NCBI GenBank assembly: GCA_041908445.1
Contig: JAYRFK010000036.1
Coordinates: 81,401 to 145,400, forward strand
Direction of reading: 5' to 3'
DNA: 64,000 nt
Source of the DNA: JAEUJM01 sp041908445
GTDB lineage: Bacteria; Actinomycetota; Acidimicrobiia; Acidimicrobiales; DATDAH01
In this document: in pieces, positions 15,206-23,210 of the stretch
How positions within the stretch are numbered: position 1 is the stretch's first letter
Layout: each line of letters opens with the position of its first letter
Program-made: the position numbers and the translations under genes
Notes under the pieces: model-generated
Told to the model about the DNA's origin: nothing
Seen by the model: the letters and a program-made list of their open reading frames with translations, nothing else
Databases searched by the model: none

Positions 15206-15865
15206 TCAGGTGGGGGTGAGGCCGGCCACCCACGCCTCGAGGGCGTCGAGCAGCGCCGCCGCGGTCCACGCGCCCCGGGCGCCGGGACGGCGGACGAGGT
15301 AGTCGGCGACGGTGGCGTCGTCGAGGCCGTGGGCGTCTCGCAGGCCCTCGGCCAGCATGTGCAGGTAGCCGACGACGGGGGCGGCGGTCGGGTTGGCGGC
15401 CATCGGCGCCGGGTGGGTGAAGGTGACCATGGGCAGGTCGCCGCGCTCGCCGACGACCACCGCGAGGTCGTAGCGACCGGGGCCGACCGACACCCGGCCG
15501 TCCCGCCCGAGGGCATCCCAGTCGATCGCCACGTGGTCGCGCTTGGACTCCTGGGCCACGAGGTCCTCGAACTGCTCGCCGGTGATCACGTAGCCGCGGG
15601 CGTAGGTCCGCTCGCCGCCGGCGTGGGGCTCGTGGTCGAGGAAGGCCACGCCGCCGCCCCACACCCGCGACTCTCCCGAGAAGTACAGCGGCAAGGCGAG
15701 GTCGAGGGCGGCGTCGGCCCGGGGCGGCGAGGTGTCCCGGCACCCGCGGTCGGCCCGGCGCCCGCCCGGCATCCGTCCGCCCTCGAGGTAGGACAGGAAG
15801 CGGGCCCGGTGGAGGTTGGACCCGTAGCTGACGTACCAGACGAGGGCAGGCGGGCCGCCGCGCAC
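15206..15865 (-). CDS. Gamma-glutamylcyclotransferase-like protein
   Basis: A 219-residue protein opening with WYVSYGSNLHRARFLSYLEGG, the YGSNL signature of the GGCT/AIG2-like fold, whose small pocket holds a gamma-glutamyl group. Later segments include RVWGGGVAFLDHEP and ARGYVITGEQFEDLV, ending in a helical region. Some streptomycete homologues have been labelled 'histone deacetylase' without support. Activity is uncertain. GTG 15865 has TAGGCT (minus strand, 15872-15877) six bases upstream, and that -10 overlaps the -10 of the divergent gene at 15888, so the pair is probably transcribed as leaderless mRNAs from overlapping promoters. Confidence 0.7.
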   Translation of the reverse strand: MRGGPPALVWYVSYGSNLHRARFLSYLEGGRMPGGRRADRGCRDTSPPRADAALDLALPLYFSGESRVWGGGVAFLDHEPHAGGERTYARGYVITGEQFEDLVAQESKRDHVAIDWDALGRDGRVSVGPGRYDLAVVVGERGDLPMVTFTHPAPMAANPTAAPVVGYLHMLAEGLRDAHGLDDATVADYLVRRPGARGAWTAAALLDALEAWVAGLTPT

Positions 15866-15887
15866 GGGCGCAGCCTACGGTGGCCCG

Positions 15888-16868
15888 ATGGCCGAGCCCG
15901 CCGCCACGCCGCGCCTGCCCCTCGCGCACCTGCCCACGCCGGCGGTGCCCGCCGACCGGCTCGCCGCCGCGCTGGGGCTGCCCGAGGGGTCGCTCTGGAT
16001 CAAGCACGACGACCTGACCGGCATCGCCGGCGGCGGCAACAAGGTGCGCAAGCTCGAGCACCTCGCCGCCGCGGCGCTGGCCGAGGGCGCCGACACCCTC
16101 GTCACCGGTGGCGGGCGGCAGAGCAACCACGTCCGGCTCACCGCGGCCGTCGCCAACCGCACGGGCCTCGCCGCCACCGTCGTCCTGGCCAGCGACCGAC
16201 CCGAGCGGCCGACCGGCAACGTGGTCCTCGACGAGGTGCTCGGTCCCGAGCTCGTCTGGGCGGGCGACCTCGCCTACTACGACCTCGAGGACGCCATCAC
16301 GGCCACCGCCGCTCGCCTCGCCGCCGAGGGGCGCCGGCCCTACGCCATCCCCGTGGGCGGCGCCTCCGCGGTGGGCGCCCTCGGGTACGTGGGGGCCGCC
16401 GACGAGATCGACGCCCAGGTCCCCGGCGAGCCGATCGTGGTGGTGGCCGACGGCTCGGGCGGCACCCACGCCGGCCTGGTCGCCGGGTTCGGGGATCACG
16501 GCCGCGTGATCGGCGTCGACGTCGGCACCCGCCCCGACCTCGACGACGCGGTTCCGGCGATGGCCGCCGAGACCGCGGCGCTGGCGGGTCGGCCGGCGCC
16601 CGTGGGCGCCGTGCAGGTCGACCACGACCGGATCGGCCCGGGCTACGGCGCCCCCAGCGACGCCTGCCGGGAGGCCCTCGACCTGGCCGCCCGCCACGAG
16701 GCGGTCCTGCTCGACCCCGTCTACACGGGCAAGGGCTTGGCCGGCCTGGTCGCCGCCGTGCGCGACGGCCGCATCGACGGCACCCGCCCCGCCGTCTTCC
16801 TCCACACCGGCGGCCTGCCGGCGCTGTTCAGCCCCCGCTACGCCGACTGGGTCCGCACCCGCCCCTGA
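15888..16868 (+). CDS. D-cysteine desulfhydrase / ACC deaminase family PLP enzyme
   Basis: A 326-residue fold-type II pyridoxal-phosphate enzyme. The catalytic Lys lies in GGGNKVRKLEHL (about residues 46-57), the substrate/PLP loop in GGGRQSNHVR, the phosphate-binding Gly-rich turn in DGSGGTHAGLVAG, and the C-terminal HTGGLPALF is typical of the family. Members deaminate D-cysteine to pyruvate, sulfide and ammonia or open the ring of 1-aminocyclopropane-1-carboxylate; the exact substrate cannot be decided here. TACGGT (15876-15881) six bases before the ATG indicates a leaderless start. A hairpin terminator follows. Confidence 0.85.
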   Translation: MAEPAATPRLPLAHLPTPAVPADRLAAALGLPEGSLWIKHDDLTGIAGGGNKVRKLEHLAAAALAEGADTLVTGGGRQSNHVRLTAAVANRTGLAATVVLASDRPERPTGNVVLDEVLGPELVWAGDLAYYDLEDAITATAARLAAEGRRPYAIPVGGASAVGALGYVGAADEIDAQVPGEPIVVVADGSGGTHAGLVAGFGDHGRVIGVDVGTRPDLDDAVPAMAAETAALAGRPAPVGAVQVDHDRIGPGYGAPSDACREALDLAARHEAVLLDPVYTGKGLAGLVAAVRDGRIDGTRPAVFLHTGGLPALFSPRYADWVRTRP

Positions 16869-16887
16869 TCCGCCGCCTCCGACGGAA

Positions 16888-16910
16888 CGACCCCGACGGC
16901 ATCGGGGTCG
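16888..16910 (+). terminator. Hairpin terminator
   Basis: A perfect 9-bp stem (CGACCCCGA / TCGGGGTCG) with a 5-nt loop, 20 bp after the PLP-enzyme stop. No T tract. Confidence 0.6.
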
Positions 16911-17006
16911 CGCTCGTAGTCCGTATGGCCCAGATCCGTCCTCAAGGTCGCCGCACTGCTGCCGACGAATCAGAGGAGAACGGCCAACGCCCCTGAGGAG
17001 CGACGG

Positions 17007-17885
17007 ATGTCCGACCACGCTGTGCCCGCCCCGATCGCCGACGAGCGGACCCGACGGATCTTCGGCGACCTCACCTTCAGCACGGCCAAGAAGGGGTTCG
17101 ACCCGGCCGAGGTCACCGCCTTCCTCGTCAACGCCAGCGGCGCCGTCGAGCGCATGCTCGCCCGCCTCAAGAGCGCCGAGCAGCGGGCCGCCGCCGCGGA
17201 GGAGCGGGTCACCGCCCTCGAGTCGCGGGCGCTCGCCCCGGCCACGCCCACCGCCCCGGCGGTCCCTCCGGTGCCCGGCCACCTCGGCGCGAACGGTGAG
17301 GACAACAGCGTCCTGCTCGACCGCACCCTCGCCCTGGCCGAGAAGACGGCGATCGCGGCCGTCGCCGACGCCCGCAACCGGGCCCAGGCCATCCTCACCG
17401 AGGCCCAGGACCAGGCCCGCCAGTACTTCGCCAGTGAGCGGGCGGCCATCGCCACCGAGTGGGAGCGCCTCCAGAACGAGGCAGGCCAGCTCGAGACGCT
17501 GCGCCTCGCCGTCGCCGCCGAGACGATGGCCCTCGAGGGCGTGCGCTCGCAGCTGCGGGCCCGCGTCGCGGCCACGGCCCAGGAGCTGGCCGCCATCTCG
17601 GACAACCCCGACCTTCTGCACTACGCGATCAGCCAGACCCGCGTCGAGGCCCCCGCGCCGCCGCCCCCGCCCGTCGAGGCCATCGAGGCGCCCGAGGACC
17701 CGGCCCTGCCCAGCGGGGTCCACGTCGACGCCATCCCCGCCTCGTCGGTCGCCTCCCACGAGAAGAGCTTCCAGGCCGGTTGGGAGCACGAGGCCGAGGA
17801 CCACACCGCCGACGAGGCCTTCGAGCGCTTCTTCAGCGACGACGTGGAGCCCGAGCCCACCCAGCAGTGGATCCTCGCCGGCTGA
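17007..17885 (+). CDS. DivIVA-domain coiled-coil protein
   Basis: A 292-residue protein with a DivIVA/Wag31-like N-terminus (RRIFGDLTFSTAKKGFDPAEVTAFL near residues 13-37: the FxxxKKGFDPAEV pattern), a first coiled coil rich in Ala/Glu/Arg, a Pro/Ala linker, a longer coiled coil (about residues 105-200) and an acidic Pro-rich tail ending in WILAG. DivIVA proteins mark curved membrane at poles and septa and recruit growth or division factors. It is shorter-headed than canonical Wag31, so it may be a paralogue. Start ATG 17007 with GAGGAG about 10 bases upstream. Confidence 0.78.
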   Translation: MSDHAVPAPIADERTRRIFGDLTFSTAKKGFDPAEVTAFLVNASGAVERMLARLKSAEQRAAAAEERVTALESRALAPATPTAPAVPPVPGHLGANGEDNSVLLDRTLALAEKTAIAAVADARNRAQAILTEAQDQARQYFASERAAIATEWERLQNEAGQLETLRLAVAAETMALEGVRSQLRARVAATAQELAAISDNPDLLHYAISQTRVEAPAPPPPPVEAIEAPEDPALPSGVHVDAIPASSVASHEKSFQAGWEHEAEDHTADEAFERFFSDDVEPEPTQQWILAG

Positions 17886-17923
17886 TCCCGGTCGGCTGAG
17901 CCCCGCTCGACCCCCTGACCCAC

Positions 17924-17976
17924 CGTTCCTCCAGCAGGAACGCGCGGTTCCACCTTCCGTTCCTGCTGGAGGAATG
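17924..17976. repeat. Hairpin repeat, family C copy 1
   Basis: Arms CGTTCCTCCAGCAGGAACG (17924-17942) and CGTTCCTGCTGGAGGAATG (17958-17976) pair over 19 bp with one mismatch. Each arm is also self-complementary, so two small hairpins or one large one can form. It lies between convergent genes. The left arm recurs exactly at 29953-29971. Confidence 0.8.
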
Positions 17977-17990
17977 GGGGCGGGGCGACG

Positions 17991-18839
17991 TCAGCCGAGG
18001 AGCTGCTCGATGGTGTCGCGCACCTGCGCCCACGCCGGGCTGTCGGGCTCCAGCACCGTGAAGTGGTTGGCGTCGGGCTGCACGGTCAGGGTGGCGTCGT
18101 CGCCCGCCGCCGTCGCCGCGTTGACGTAGGCCTCGTTGTCGGAGAGCGGCACCACGTTGTCGATGGCACCGTGGAAGAGACGCTGCGGCACGCCGAGGGG
18201 GACCAGGGCGAGTGGTGAGAACCGGTCGTAGCGGCCCGGCGCCTCGTCGGGCGGGGCGCCCACCACGAACGCGCAGGTGCCCTCCAGGGCGCCGTCGCGG
18301 GCGCCGCCCGCGAGGTCGGTGACGGGGGCGAGCCCGACGACGGCGCTCGGGAGCAGGGCGGGGTCGGCGCCGACCGTGCCGGCCGGTAGGCGGTCGCGCG
18401 CCGCCGCCCAGAGCGCCAGCTGGCCGCCGGCGGAGTGGCCCACGAACACGACCTGGTCGGTGTCCAGCTCGAGCTCCTCGGCGCGGGCCGCGAGGTCGTC
18501 GACGGCCGCGGCGACGTCCTCGAACGTGCCGGGGAAGCCGCCGCCGTCCTCGCCGAGCCGGCGGTACTCGATGTTCCAGACGGCGATGTCCTGGTCGACC
18601 AGGTCGCGGGCGATGTCGCGCATGAGGGTGCGGTCGGTGCTCTCCGCCCACGACCCGCCGTGGATCATCACGACCACGGGCCACGGCCCGACCCCGCCGG
18701 GTCGCCAGAGCTCCGAGAACTGCGAGGGGGCGGACCCGTAGTCGAAGCGCTCGGGCCCGTCGTCGTCGAAGAGACCGCACGACGTGGCCAGCAGCGCGAG
18801 CGCGGCGGCGATCACCAGGAACGCCCGGCGGCCTCTCAT
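17991..18839 (-). CDS. Lipoprotein alpha/beta-hydrolase (esterase/lipase)
   Basis: A 282-residue exported lipoprotein: signal peptide MRGRRAFLVIAAALALLATS followed by the lipobox Cys (ATSC, about residue 21). The catalytic part has an oxyanion-hole HGGSW, the nucleophile elbow GHSAGG (about residue 133), Asp in GAIDNVVPL and a late His in ANHFTVL, all consistent with a BD-FAE/carboxylesterase fold. It would act on the outer face of the membrane; the substrate is unknown. TACCGT (minus strand) lies seven bases before the ATG at 18839, a leaderless pattern. Convergent with the DivIVA-like gene across a repeat hairpin. Confidence 0.85.
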   Translation of the reverse strand: MRGRRAFLVIAAALALLATSCGLFDDDGPERFDYGSAPSQFSELWRPGGVGPWPVVVMIHGGSWAESTDRTLMRDIARDLVDQDIAVWNIEYRRLGEDGGGFPGTFEDVAAAVDDLAARAEELELDTDQVVFVGHSAGGQLALWAAARDRLPAGTVGADPALLPSAVVGLAPVTDLAGGARDGALEGTCAFVVGAPPDEAPGRYDRFSPLALVPLGVPQRLFHGAIDNVVPLSDNEAYVNAATAAGDDATLTVQPDANHFTVLEPDSPAWAQVRDTIEQLLG

Positions 18840-18968
18840 CGGGCGGACGGTAGCGGTGCCGTAGCACCGAAACCCCGCGCTCACGCGGACCATCGAGCGT
18901 CCGCGACCGTTAGCATCCGTCACCCAACGTGGCCGGCGTCGCCGGGCCGCGTAGCGCGAGGACGGACG

Positions 18969-20708
18969 ATGGGCGAGCCACAGGCACCACCGGGGAACCG
19001 GGCTGCAGCACCACCGCGAGCCGCCTCGTCCGGCGCGCCCGGGCCGCGCCCCGTCGGTCCGCCGCGTGTCGTCCTCGCCCTCGCAGTGGTCACCGTGCTC
19101 GTCATGGGCTTCCTCGTCGTCCGCAGCGTGTCGTCGTCGGGCGGTCCTACCCACCTCCCGGAGGCGGATGCGTACCTGGCGGCCTGGGGCGAGGGTGACC
19201 TCGAGGCCATGGCCGCCCTGGTGCTCGAGCCGCCGCCGACCTTCGCCGCCGTCCACCAGCAGATGACCGCCGCCCTCCAGGTGCGGGAGGCCGTCTACGA
19301 GCCGGGCGGGGCCACCATCGACGGCGACCGCGCCGTCGTGCCCTTCACCGCGGACCTCACCCTCGCCGGCCTCGGCGTGTGGCGATACGACGACGAGCTC
19401 CGCCTCGTACGGGCAGACGACGAGTGGCGGGTCGACTGGTCGCCGGCCACGCTCCATCCCGACATGGTCGAAGGCGAGCGCTTCGCCCGCACCCGCACGG
19501 CACCGACTCGTGCCGCGATCGTCGACCGCAACGGGCTCCCGCTCGCACCGGAGACCGCGCCGCTGATCGTCGGCACCACGGGCCCCGCCACCGCCGAGCA
19601 GGCGGCGGCGCTCGGCCCCTTCGTGGAGGCCGGCGACACCATCGGCACCCAGGGGCTCCAGGCCCGGTACAACGACGTGCTGTCCGGCGAGCCGTCGGGC
19701 CAGGTGCAGCTGCTCGGGCCCGACAACGTCCCCGAGGTCATCCACGTCTTCGAGGGGGCGCCCGGCGACCCGCTCGTCACCACCATCGACCCGGTGATCC
19801 AGGCCGCGGCCGAGAACGCGATCTCGGTGGCGTCGGGGCCGGCCGCCTTCGTCGCCATCGAGCCGTCGACGGGGGAGGTCCTGGCGGTCGCCAACAACCC
19901 GAGCGACGGCCTCAACCGTCCGATCAGCGGCTCGTACCCGCCGGGGTCGACCTTCAAGGTCGTCACCGCGAGCGCACTGCTCGGTGTCGGGGTGGACCCG
20001 GACGTGAACGTCTCGTGCCCGGCGACCGCGAACGGCTTCGGGAACTTCGCCGGCGAGGCCTTCGGCACCATCCCGTTCCGCGAGGCCTTCTACCGGTCGT
20101 GCAACACCGCGTTCATCATCCAGGCGGGACTGCTCCCGGACGGCGCGCTGCAGGCCTCGGCCGACCAGTTCGGCTTCAACGTCGCCTACGACATCGGCAT
20201 CGACAGCGTCGGCGGCAGCTTCCCCGAGCCCGAGACCCAGGCCGACCTGCTCGCGGCCAGCATCGGGCAGGGTAAGGTCACCGCCAGCCCGCTGCACATG
20301 GCCAGCGTCGCCGCGGCGGTGAAGTCCGGTGCGTGGCGGGCCCCCACCCTGATCCACGGCGACCAGGCGCCGGAGCGCCCCGAGCCCGTGCCGATCGACG
20401 ACGAGATCCGCGACACCCTCGACGAGATGATGCACCAGGTCGTCACCGTCGGCACCGGCACGAACGCGGCGGTACCGGGCCGCGACGTGGGGGGCAAGAC
20501 GGGCACCGCGGAGTTCGGACCCGAGGACCCGCCCGAGACCCACGCCTGGTTCATCGGCTTCTCGGAGGACATCGCCTTCGCCTGCCTGGTCGAGGGCGGC
20601 GGCTCCGGGGGCTCGGCGGCGGCGCCGCTCGCCGCCCGCTTCGTGGCGGCCACGCCGGCGCCGCCCCCACCGACCACCACGACGACCGCGGGTGACGACG
20701 GGGACTGA
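18969..20708 (+). CDS. Penicillin-binding transpeptidase with MecA-N (NTF2-like) domain
   Basis: A 579-residue class B penicillin-binding protein. A Pro-rich cytoplasmic stretch and one membrane anchor (VVLALAVVTVLVMGFLVV, about residues 35-52) precede an NTF2-like MecA-N domain (ADAYLAAWGEGDLEAMAALV), a non-penicillin-binding region and a transpeptidase domain with STFK (Ser327), SCN (Ser377) and KTGT (Lys510). It cross-links peptidoglycan. The architecture resembles PBP2a/MecA and mycobacterial PbpA2-type proteins, though this says nothing by itself about beta-lactam sensitivity. TAGCAT at 18911-18916 may be its -10, giving a ~45-nt leader. The Pro/Thr-rich C-terminus is probably disordered. 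It is distinct from the pbpA of the fha-crgA block. Confidence 0.9.
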   Translation: MGEPQAPPGNRAAAPPRAASSGAPGPRPVGPPRVVLALAVVTVLVMGFLVVRSVSSSGGPTHLPEADAYLAAWGEGDLEAMAALVLEPPPTFAAVHQQMTAALQVREAVYEPGGATIDGDRAVVPFTADLTLAGLGVWRYDDELRLVRADDEWRVDWSPATLHPDMVEGERFARTRTAPTRAAIVDRNGLPLAPETAPLIVGTTGPATAEQAAALGPFVEAGDTIGTQGLQARYNDVLSGEPSGQVQLLGPDNVPEVIHVFEGAPGDPLVTTIDPVIQAAAENAISVASGPAAFVAIEPSTGEVLAVANNPSDGLNRPISGSYPPGSTFKVVTASALLGVGVDPDVNVSCPATANGFGNFAGEAFGTIPFREAFYRSCNTAFIIQAGLLPDGALQASADQFGFNVAYDIGIDSVGGSFPEPETQADLLAASIGQGKVTASPLHMASVAAAVKSGAWRAPTLIHGDQAPERPEPVPIDDEIRDTLDEMMHQVVTVGTGTNAAVPGRDVGGKTGTAEFGPEDPPETHAWFIGFSEDIAFACLVEGGGSGGSAAAPLAARFVAATPAPPPPTTTTTAGDDGD

Positions 20709-20819
20709 GCGCGCCGCCGGTCCGCACCCGGGCCGGCGTCTCTCGGTGCGGTCCCTGCGCCGCGCGGGTCGACGGGCGAGACTGACGATCGTGTCCCCTT
20801 CTCCCCGGTCGCGCCCCTG

Positions 20820-21203
20820 ATGGCCGCGACCCCGTGCGCCCCGTGGTGCCACCTCGGCGCGGCCACGCGCGCCGGCGAGGACGGCAACGCCCAGCAGGGC
20901 CTGCGCCTCAGCCCCGAGGTGTCCTGCGGCCAGGGCTGCCAGCCCGCGTTCACCGTGGCGTGGCTCTGCCTCGGCGCCGACAACGTCGACTGGCGCTCCG
21001 GCTTCTCGGGCAACACCTACCAGCCGCTGCGGATCATCGACCCCGCCCGGCCCGCCAAGGTCCAGGTGACGGCGACGGTGACCGTGTCCTGCTCGCCCGA
21101 CGCGAGTGCGGCGCAGTGCTCCACGACGTGGCTGGTGGGCTGGGACGCCGGCCCCGTCCTGCACTCCATCACCGAGCTCGACTCGACCTGCCCCGGCGCC
21201 TGA
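20820..21203 (+). CDS. Hypothetical protein (127 aa)
   Basis: A 127-residue Cys-containing protein with no family I recognise. The later two thirds look like beta strands (FTVAWLCLGADNVDWRS, VQVTATVTVSCSPD, TTWLVGWDAGPVLHS) and include several Cys (CGQGC, CSPD, QCST, CPGA), which would suit an exported disulfide-bonded domain, but no signal peptide is visible from this start. Either the start is further upstream in another frame or the gene is cytoplasmic. It sits between the penicillin-binding protein and a convergent DUF3039 gene. Confidence 0.45.
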   Translation: MAATPCAPWCHLGAATRAGEDGNAQQGLRLSPEVSCGQGCQPAFTVAWLCLGADNVDWRSGFSGNTYQPLRIIDPARPAKVQVTATVTVSCSPDASAAQCSTTWLVGWDAGPVLHSITELDSTCPGA

Positions 21204-21215
21204 GCGCCGTCGGCC

Positions 21216-21509
21216 TCAGTCGGAGGGTCGGTCGCGCAGGCCGTCGTTGAACAGCCGGTACATGTCGTAGACGTCCTTGCAGGCCTGGCACAGGGGCAGC
21301 TGGCGAGGGTCCCGGGACGGCACCCACACGTGCCCGCACAGCGCCTCGACCGGCGTGCCGTTGATGCGGGCCTCGAGCACTTTGGCCTGGGCGTCCTCGC
21401 CGGGGTCGACCTTCACGATGTGGGCGACGAGCGGCGGGCCGTCCTCCAGCTCGGGGTCGGAGGGGCGGACGGTGATGACCGGCGCGGTCTCGGTGGTGGT
21501 CACGGACAT
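21216..21509 (-). CDS. DUF3039 protein
   Basis: A 97-residue acidic protein matching the actinobacterial DUF3039 family. The C-terminal part has the family pattern ALCGHVWVPSRDPRQLPLC then CKDVYDMYR, a His/Cys set (CGH, C, C) that suggests a zinc site. Function is unknown. It is divergent from the small membrane protein at 21556 with a 46-bp spacer and convergent with the hypothetical at 20820. Confidence 0.8.
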   Translation of the reverse strand: MSVTTTETAPVITVRPSDPELEDGPPLVAHIVKVDPGEDAQAKVLEARINGTPVEALCGHVWVPSRDPRQLPLCQACKDVYDMYRLFNDGLRDRPSD

Positions 21510-21555
21510 GGCCGGGGCCGAGCGTAATCCCGCCGGATCGGGCCAGACTCATCGG

Positions 21556-21732
21556 GTGAGCTGGCGCGAGGTCGACGACGAGGCGTGGGACGCCGACCTC
21601 GACGCGGACGACGACTCGGTGCTCGGCCCGCGTCGGTGGGGCTGGGGGATGGTGGCGCTGGCGTGGCTGTTGGTGATCGCCATGCTGGGCTCCGCCCTCG
21701 CCGCCTTCGTGGTCCTCGTGCTCGGGCGCTGA
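21556..21732 (+). CDS. Small single-pass membrane protein (58 aa)
   Basis: A 58-codon frame starting at GTG 21556, with CAGACT six bases upstream as a leaderless -10 candidate. The first ~25 residues are very acidic (SWREVDDEAWDADLDADDD), followed by one hydrophobic helix (WGMVALAWLLVIAMLGSALA) and a short tail ending VLVLGR. No family recognised. Divergent from the DUF3039 gene. Confidence 0.5.
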   Translation: MSWREVDDEAWDADLDADDDSVLGPRRWGWGMVALAWLLVIAMLGSALAAFVVLVLGR

Positions 21733-21768
21733 GCGTCCCGGCGTCCCGGCGTCCGGCGGCTCGGCTCC

Positions 21769-23151
21769 TCAGAAGACGGTCTCGCACCCCACGAGGTGGT
21801 CGCCGTCTCCATCGTCGATGGCACCGGTGCAGGTGTCGTTCCCACCGTTGCCGTGGACGCGGTCGGGGTCACCGGGGCCGTTGGGGGCGCCGCCGTCGAG
21901 GTAGTCGTCGCCGAAGATCTCGGGACTCTGGCCCCCGGGGTAGTCGCCGTTGATGGTGTCGGTGCCGCCGAGGCCGTACATCAGGTCGTTCCCGCCACGG
22001 CCGGACATGGAGTCGATGCCGTCGCCGCCGATGAGCACGTTGGGCCCGTCGGTGCCCGAGAAGGTGTTCTGGCGGTTCTTGACCCCGCGGGCGCTCTCGA
22101 CGCCGGTCAGGGAGTCCTCGCCGACGCCCGACACGTAGGGCGGGTTGTTGGTCGGGGCGAAGTAGTAGAGGACGACCTCGAGATGGGTGGCGCCCTGGTC
22201 GAGGGTGTCGCCCTGGTAGGAGACGAGGTCGCCGTGCTCGCCGCTGCTCGTGACCGGGTCGTTGGCGCCCCCGGAGACGTCGTCGTCGCCGCCGCCGGGG
22301 AAGAGCACGTCGTCGCCCCCGCCGCCGTCGAGGATGTCGTCGCCGCCTTTGCCCTTGACGGTGTCGTCCCCGCCGCCGCCGCGGAGCTCGTCAGCGCTGC
22401 TGGTGCCCGTGAGACGGTCACCGAGCGGGCTGCCGACCACCACCTCGAACCCTGAGATCTGGTCCTCGCTCGTCCCTCGCACGGTGAGGCCGTTGGCCAG
22501 GTTGACGTTCTGCCGTTCGCTGGCGGTGGCGTACGTCACCGTGTCGCGGCCGGTGCCGCCGTCGAGGTCGTTGGAGCCGCCGCGGGGGTCGATGGTGTCG
22601 TTGCCCCCACCGCCGTTGAGGGTGTCGGCGCCGGATCGTCCGACGAGGATGTCGTCGAAGGGGCTGCCGGTGACGAGCTCGATGCCGAGGATGCCCCCGT
22701 TGACCGGTGCACCGGTCATGTGGACGACGCCGGCGGTCTCGTCGACGCTCACCCCGACGCCGGAGTCCGCGTACCGGGCGACGTCGAACTCGCGGCTGCC
22801 TCCGGTGACGAGGTCCTGGCCGAGGCCGGCACCCTTGAACACGTCGCTGCCGCCTTGGCCGAAGAGCTTGTCGCGGCCGCCTTGGCCGTCGAGCACGTCG
22901 TCGCCCTCGCCGCCGCAGATCACGTCGGCGCCGAGTCCGCCCCGGATCGTCTCGGGCCCCGGGCCGCCGAGGATCACGTCGGGGCCGTTGGTGCCGTTGA
23001 TGTTCAGGCCCACGCCGGGGTCGTCGAAGGCGATCGTCACCGGCTTGCCGTTGCAGGTGCGCACCGCCTCCTGCGCCTGGGCTGTCGCCGGCGCGACCAC
23101 TGCCACCACCGCGAGCGCGAGCCCGCCGACCGTCCCCCCGAACCGCCGCAT
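21769..23151 (-). CDS. Secreted RTX-type calcium-binding repeat protein
   Basis: A 460-residue protein with a Sec signal peptide (MRRFGGTVGGLALAVVAVVA, cleavage near AQAQ) and many GGxGxDxUx-type nonapeptides: GGPGPETIRGGLGADVICGG, GGEGDDVLDGQGGRDKL, GGGGNDTIDPRGG, GGGGDDTVKGKGGDDILD and others. These bind Ca2+ and fold into a parallel beta-roll outside the cell. No toxin, protease or lipase domain is visible, so it is probably a structural or surface protein. GACCCT six bases before the ATG is a candidate leaderless -10. Divergent from the carboxyltransferase gene. Confidence 0.88.
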   Translation of the reverse strand: MRRFGGTVGGLALAVVAVVAPATAQAQEAVRTCNGKPVTIAFDDPGVGLNINGTNGPDVILGGPGPETIRGGLGADVICGGEGDDVLDGQGGRDKLFGQGGSDVFKGAGLGQDLVTGGSREFDVARYADSGVGVSVDETAGVVHMTGAPVNGGILGIELVTGSPFDDILVGRSGADTLNGGGGNDTIDPRGGSNDLDGGTGRDTVTYATASERQNVNLANGLTVRGTSEDQISGFEVVVGSPLGDRLTGTSSADELRGGGGDDTVKGKGGDDILDGGGGDDVLFPGGGDDDVSGGANDPVTSSGEHGDLVSYQGDTLDQGATHLEVVLYYFAPTNNPPYVSGVGEDSLTGVESARGVKNRQNTFSGTDGPNVLIGGDGIDSMSGRGGNDLMYGLGGTDTINGDYPGGQSPEIFGDDYLDGGAPNGPGDPDRVHGNGGNDTCTGAIDDGDGDHLVGCETVF

Positions 23152-23210
23152 CGCACCAGGGTCGCGCCGATCCGGCCCGGGGGCAACGGCCCGTCGGGGA
23201 TGATGGCCCC

